This document shows, piece after piece, positions 5,852 through 8,954 of a DNA stretch of 8,954 nt (the stretch's first letter is position 1; each line of letters starts with the position of its first letter). The notes beneath the pieces were generated by a model. It was not told the origin of the DNA, did no database searches, and worked only from the letters and a program-made list of their open reading frames with translations. The translations under genes and the position numbers were made by a program. Source of the stretch: CAYMJK01 sp043101635. Its GTDB lineage: Bacteria; Planctomycetota; Phycisphaerae; Phycisphaerales; UBA1924. Where the stretch lies: assembly GCA_043101635.1 (NCBI GenBank), contig JBICIE010000293.1:1-8954 (forward strand), given 5' to 3'.

Positions 5852-6400
5852 ATGGAGGGTGATCTCGAGCGCATACTGCTGACTGCGGACCAGCTTGCCG
5901 GACGGGTCGCGGAGTTGGGCGAGCAGATCGCCGGCGACCTGGACAGCGCCGGCCCCGGGCGCATCGTGCTGGTTCCGATACTGACCGGATCGATCGTCTT
6001 CGCGGCGGATCTGATCCGGCGGATGCCGCTGAAGCTGTCGCTGGGCGTGGTCGCGGTCTCGAGCTATCCGGGCCAGACCATGACCTCCAAGGGGGCCCAC
6101 CTGCGCGGCGAGATCCCGCAGGACCTGGCCGGGGCCCACGTGCTGATCGTGGATGACATTCTGGATACCGGACGGACGCTGGCGCTGGTGCGGGACATCA
6201 TCGCCGAGCAAGGCCCGGCGTCGCTGCGCATCTGCGTGCTGCTGCGCAAGGAGGGTCGCCAGCAGGTCGACCTGGAGCCGGAGTACGTCGGGTTCGAGAT
6301 TCCTGATGCGTTCGTGGTCGGCTACGGCCTGGACTACGACGGCTACTACCGGAACCTGCCGGACATCGGCGTGATCGCGCCGCCGGAGCGCAGCGCATGA
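5852..6400 (+). CDS. hpt: Hypoxanthine phosphoribosyltransferase
   Basis: This 182-residue cytoplasmic purine-salvage enzyme joins hypoxanthine (often also guanine) to PRPP to make IMP (GMP) and pyrophosphate. The PRPP-binding motif VLIVDDILDTGRTL (97-110) contains the two acidic residues D101 and D102 and the catalytic base D105. The flexible-loop SSY is at 70-72. The purine pocket is represented by K133 and by FVVGYGLDY, with F154 and D161 matching human F186 and D193. The end YRNLPDIGV is typical of bacterial Hpt. The start is well fixed: two in-frame TAG codons lie at 5831-5836 and the first ATG is 5852. No Shine-Dalgarno sequence is visible. Its TGA overlaps the ATG of the coaE fusion (ATGA at 6397-6400), so the two are translationally coupled. 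Bacterial Hpt often sits beside tilS/ftsH; that is not the case here. Confidence 0.95.
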   Translation: MEGDLERILLTADQLAGRVAELGEQIAGDLDSAGPGRIVLVPILTGSIVFAADLIRRMPLKLSLGVVAVSSYPGQTMTSKGAHLRGEIPQDLAGAHVLIVDDILDTGRTLALVRDIIAEQGPASLRICVLLRKEGRQQVDLEPEYVGFEIPDAFVVGYGLDYDGYYRNLPDIGVIAPPERSA

Positions 6401-7590
6401 CGGGCCGCGCGCCAGTTGCGCCTCGATCGGTCCGGCGGCTGCTCGGCGACGATGAGCGCGCACTGCTGTCGTTCCGGGCCAGCCCGCTGATGATCGTGAT
6501 CGACAGTTGGATCCCGGTGGTGATCCTGGCGGCGCTGGGGGCCGGCGCCCTGTGGCTCGGGGCGGTGACGGCGCAGCCGGCGCTGGGGCGGTACCTGGGC
6601 GCCGGGGCGGCGGCGGCGGCGGCGCTGCGCCTGCTCTGGGGGGCGGCCCGGTGGCTCGCCCGGCGCTATGCGCTGACCGATGAGCGGGCGCTGCGCATCG
6701 AGGGCGTGCTGGGGCGGTTGACGCTGGAGGCGCCCCTGGAGCGGATCGAGCAGACGGTGGCCCTGCAGCGTCCGGCCGAGCGCATCTTCGGGCTCGGGAC
6801 CATCGGCTTCATGACCGCGGCGACGGGCGGGGCCGACCTGTACTGGGCCGGCGTGGGGCGGCCTTACGAGAAGCTGCGGGCGGCGCGCCGGGCCATCCGG
6901 GAGGCGACTCCGCGCCCCCGCGAGTCGCGCCGCGGCAGGTGGCCGCTGGTGATCGGGCTGGCCGGCGGCATCGGCTCGGGCAAGAGCGCGGTGGCCCGGC
7001 TGCTGGGGGAGCTTGGGGCGGTCGTCTCGGACTCGGACGCCGAGGCCCGCGAGGCCCTGCGCCGGGACGATGTCCGGGCGCGGCTGGTGGAACTGTGGGG
7101 GCGGGAGATCCTCGACGAGCAGGGGAACATCGACCGGGCGGTGGTTGCGGGGATCGTCTTCAGCCTGCCGGAGGCGCGGGAGAGGCTGGAGCGGATCGTG
7201 CACCCGATCGTGCGCCGGGCCCGGCTGCGGAAGCTGGTGCAGGCCCGGCGCAGCGGGGCGCCGGCGCTGGTGATCGACGCTCCGCTGCTGTTCGAGGCCG
7301 GGGTCGATCGCGAGTGCGACCTGGTGATCTTCGTCGATACGCCGGAGGCGGAGCGCATCGCCCGGGTGCAGGCGACGCGGGGCTGGGATGAGGCCGAGCT
7401 GCGCCGGCGCGAGGCGGTGCAGATGGACCTCACGGAGAAGCGTCGGCGCGCCGATGAGGTGATCGTCAACGACGCCGACGAGCAGACGCTGCGGGAGCGG
7501 GTCCGCTCCCTGTTCGCCGGGAAGATTGCCCCGGCGGCTGGCAGGCCGCCGGCCCGGCCCGGTGGCAGACGGGCGGAAACGGCGGTATGA
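6397..7590 (+). CDS. coaE: Membrane PH-like domain fused to dephospho-CoA kinase
   Basis: The 397 residues contain two parts. Residues 1-165 look like a bacterial PH domain of the YdbS/bPH2 type: two hydrophobic segments (about 31-55 and 63-82) followed by YALTDERALRIEGVL (91-105), PLERIEQ and FGLGTIGF. Residues 184-385 are dephospho-CoA kinase, which phosphorylates the 3'-hydroxyl of dephospho-CoA in the last step of CoA synthesis. It shows P-loop GGIGSGKS (190-197), SDSDAEAR, DAPLLFE (294-300) and the late QMDLTEKRRRAD. CoaE alone is usually about 200 residues, so the N-terminal part is an extra domain that should tether the enzyme to the membrane. A GTG at 6949 with AGGTGG six bases upstream could start a separate 213-residue CoaE. 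The ATG overlaps the hpt stop, so translation is coupled. The CoaE assignment is firm, the PH assignment good, and the reason for the fusion unknown. Confidence 0.92.
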   Translation: MTGRAPVAPRSVRRLLGDDERALLSFRASPLMIVIDSWIPVVILAALGAGALWLGAVTAQPALGRYLGAGAAAAAALRLLWGAARWLARRYALTDERALRIEGVLGRLTLEAPLERIEQTVALQRPAERIFGLGTIGFMTAATGGADLYWAGVGRPYEKLRAARRAIREATPRPRESRRGRWPLVIGLAGGIGSGKSAVARLLGELGAVVSDSDAEAREALRRDDVRARLVELWGREILDEQGNIDRAVVAGIVFSLPEARERLERIVHPIVRRARLRKLVQARRSGAPALVIDAPLLFEAGVDRECDLVIFVDTPEAERIARVQATRGWDEAELRRREAVQMDLTEKRRRADEVIVNDADEQTLRERVRSLFAGKIAPAAGRPPARPGGRRAETAV

Positions 7591-7600
7591 TGTTCTGTGT

Positions 7601-7621
7601 GCCGGGCCCCAGCGGCCCGGC
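7601..7621 (+). terminator. Perfect 8-bp hairpin after coaE
   Basis: GCCGGGCC (7601-7608), loop CCAGC, GGCCCGGC (7614-7621) begins 11 nt after the coaE stop. It is a strong all-GC stem with no T-tract. It is likely a terminator or pause site, or a 3'-end stabiliser for the hpt-coaE transcript. Confidence 0.5.
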
Positions 7622-7625
7622 GACG

Positions 7626-7651
7626 GCCCCGGCGCGATCCAAAGCCGGGGC
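7626..7651 (+). promoter_or_regulatory. Second perfect 8-bp hairpin in the rho leader
   Basis: GCCCCGGC (7626-7633) pairs perfectly with GCCGGGGC (7644-7651) across the 10-nt loop GCGATCCAAA, four bases after the first hairpin. The two arms share GGCC/CCGG segments with the first hairpin, so alternative pairings between the two are possible, as in an attenuator. This is structure seen in sequence; regulation is inferred. Confidence 0.4.
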
Positions 7652-7799
7652 GCGAGCCCAACGGTCAATGCGGATCGCAACTGCCCTGTGGGCCTTCCGT
7701 CCGGCGGGCGCCTGCGCCCTCCGCCTTCCTGCGCGAATTCCCCACTGACCATCCAGTCGACGGCGGCCCGGCGCCCGGGCAGCAAGGAACCCAGATCTC

Positions 7800-8954
7800 A
7801 TGAGCAAGTCATCCAGCGTTGCAGAAGAAGCGCAGTCCACGCCCACCAAGCGCAGGCGGCGCAAGCAGGGGTCCGACGACGGCGCCGAGCGCGACGCGGA
7901 CAGCGGCGCCGGCGGCGGCGAACAGCGCGAGTCCCGTCCCGCAGACGCTGGCGATGGCGACAAGCGACAGGATTACAACCAGTCGCAGCCGCAGCAGTCC
8001 CAGCAGTCCCAGCAGCAGCGCCAGGGCGAGCAGGGTCGGCCCGGCGAGTCGCGCCGGCGCAAGCGCAAGAAGCGCAAGGGCGGCGGCGGCGGCGGGCCGG
8101 GCTCGTCGGGCATTCCCGATCACGTGCTCCCGACCGATGAGGAACTGGAGCGGGAGGCGGCGGAACTGGAGCGGGTCGCGGCCAAGGCCGACCGCAAGGC
8201 CCTCGCCGACATGCTCAGCATCTCGCAGCTCCAGCGCATGGAGATGCCGGAGCTGTACAAGATCGCCGAGAAGGACGGGCTGGACGACTACCAGACGCTG
8301 TCGAAGCAGGACCTGATCTTCAAGCTGCTGAAGGTGCGGGCCGCGGCGCAGGGGCTGCTCGTCGGCGACGGCACTCTGGAGATCATGAGCGACGGCTTCG
8401 GCTTCCTGCGCAGCCCGGAGCAGAGCTACCTGCCGGGCCCGGATGACATCTACGTCTCGCCCTCGCAGATCCGGCGCTTCGGGCTGAAGAAGGGCATGGA
8501 GGTCAAGGGGCTGATCCGCCCGCCGCGTGAGAGCGAGCGGTACTTTGCGCTGCTGCGCGTCGAGGAGGTCAACGGCCGGGCCCCGACGGACATCGTGACG
8601 ACGCAGTTCGAGGACCTGACGCCGCTGCACCCGGAGGAGCGGTACATCCTCGAGACGACGCAGGATGTCATCGAGACGCGGATCATCGACCTGGTGACGC
8701 CGCTGGGCAAGGGCCAGCGGGCCCTGATCGTGGCGCCGCCCCGGACCGGCAAGACCATCCTGCTGCAGAAGATGACGCAGGCGATCACGATCAACAGCCC
8801 GAAGACGAAGATCATCGTGCTGCTGGTGGATGAGCGGCCGGAGGAAGTGACCGACTTCCGTCGCAACACGCAGGACAGCGTGGAGGTGGTCGCCAGCACC
8901 TTCGACGAGCAGACCAGCCGTCACGTGCAGGTGGCGGAGATGGTGATCGAGAAG
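7800..8954 (+). CDS. rho: Transcription termination factor Rho (3' end missing)
   Basis: The first 385 residues of Rho, the hexameric RNA-dependent ATPase that ends transcription, are present; judging from E. coli Rho (419 residues), about 180 more lie beyond the window. Residues 1-135 are an extra disordered extension with basic blocks KRRRRK (17-22) and RRRKRKKRK (85-93), a Gln/Ser stretch (59-78) and a Gly run (94-99). Then come the Rho-N helical domain (about 138-180, LSISQLQRMEMPELYKIAEK), the RNA-binding OB fold (about 187-258, GFGFLRSPEQSYLPGPDDIY) and the start of the ATPase core: P-loop APPRTGKT (312-319; E. coli has APPKAGKT), LLVDERPEEVTD and STFDEQTSRHVQVAEMV. The start follows AAGGA and gives the whole extension in frame. 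The extension resembles those of other phyla (Actinobacteria, Bacteroidetes), where they add RNA binding. Identification is certain; the extension's role is inferred. Confidence 0.97.
   Translation, partial: MSKSSSVAEEAQSTPTKRRRRKQGSDDGAERDADSGAGGGEQRESRPADAGDGDKRQDYNQSQPQQSQQSQQQRQGEQGRPGESRRRKRKKRKGGGGGGPGSSGIPDHVLPTDEELEREAAELERVAAKADRKALADMLSISQLQRMEMPELYKIAEKDGLDDYQTLSKQDLIFKLLKVRAAAQGLLVGDGTLEIMSDGFGFLRSPEQSYLPGPDDIYVSPSQIRRFGLKKGMEVKGLIRPPRESERYFALLRVEEVNGRAPTDIVTTQFEDLTPLHPEERYILETTQDVIETRIIDLVTPLGKGQRALIVAPPRTGKTILLQKMTQAITINSPKTKIIVLLVDERPEEVTDFRRNTQDSVEVVASTFDEQTSRHVQVAEMVIEK

Larger units (their letters stand above)
7591..7799 (+). promoter_or_regulatory. coaE-rho intergenic region / rho leader
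   Basis: This 209-bp gap has two perfect hairpins near its start and then a C-rich, G-poor stretch; 7711-7760 has 24 C and 9 G by hand count. No convincing promoter is seen, so rho may be read partly through from hpt-coaE. Rho is known to limit its own synthesis by terminating in its leader in E. coli, and such a C-rich leader fits that. The ribosome site is probably AAGGA (7784-7788), 11 nt before the ATG. Confidence 0.45.

Noticed and set aside
6607..6624. (GCG)6 run as a phase-variable repeat
   Set aside because: It is a triplet run in frame (Ala 71-76 of a membrane helix), so slippage would not shift the frame.
7587..7748. A 53-codon frame starting in an ATGA overlap with the coaE stop, possibly a rho leader peptide
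   Set aside because: No ribosome site, it runs through both hairpins, and its Ala/Pro/Arg composition is what random GC-rich DNA gives. It cannot be supported without conservation.
6346..7785. A 479-codon open frame on the minus strand
   Set aside because: It is antisense to the PH-CoaE gene and Pro/Arg/Gln-rich; it is a composition shadow.

Overview
The window is GC-rich bacterial chromosome (roughly 70% G+C by eye) holding ordinary housekeeping genes, with accessory-type structure in a few places. No marker settles the taxonomy. Three things make a member of the Planctomycetota, probably Phycisphaerae-like, my best guess: an exported helical protein ending in a YSVGPD-type motif, a coaE-rho gene order, and a Rho with a long basic, Gln-rich N-terminal extension. 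This is inference and needs a database search.

Layout. 1-171: the last 56 codons of an RND efflux pump. 172-637: a strongly G-skewed convergent intergenic region with many G-tracts and hairpins. 638-1750 (minus): alanine dehydrogenase ald. 1751-1905: divergent promoter region. 1906-3459: an exported protein of unknown function. 3554-4531: thioredoxin reductase trxB of the plant/fungal-like low-Mr type. 4551-4623: tRNA-Ile2(CAU), only 19 bp after trxB. 4582-4629 and 4862-4909: a 48-bp direct repeat made of the 3' half of that tRNA plus six flanking bases. It brackets 232 bp of lower-GC DNA containing a large imperfect inverted repeat, and looks like the scar of a tRNA-targeting integrative element. 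4940-5743 (minus): a hexaheme c-type cytochrome. 5852-6400: hypoxanthine phosphoribosyltransferase hpt, overlapping (ATGA) 6397-7590, a membrane PH-like domain fused to dephospho-CoA kinase (coaE). 7591-7799: a leader with two perfect GC-rich hairpins and a C-rich stretch. 7800-8954: rho, cut by the window end inside its ATPase domain.

The genes do not form one pathway. They cover alanine catabolism, thiol redox, purine salvage, CoA synthesis, electron transfer and transcription termination. The firmest coupling is hpt-coaE (overlapping start and stop). trxB and the tRNA may share a transcript. The C-rich leader before rho is consistent with Rho autoregulation, and the C-rich, G-poor ald 3' transcript is a plausible Rho-dependent terminator.

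The points most worth a second look are the duplicated tRNA half with its small insert, the PH-CoaE fusion with a possible internal start, the rho leader, and the G-tract convergent region. I found no CRISPR array, no intact mobile element and no obvious defence system.
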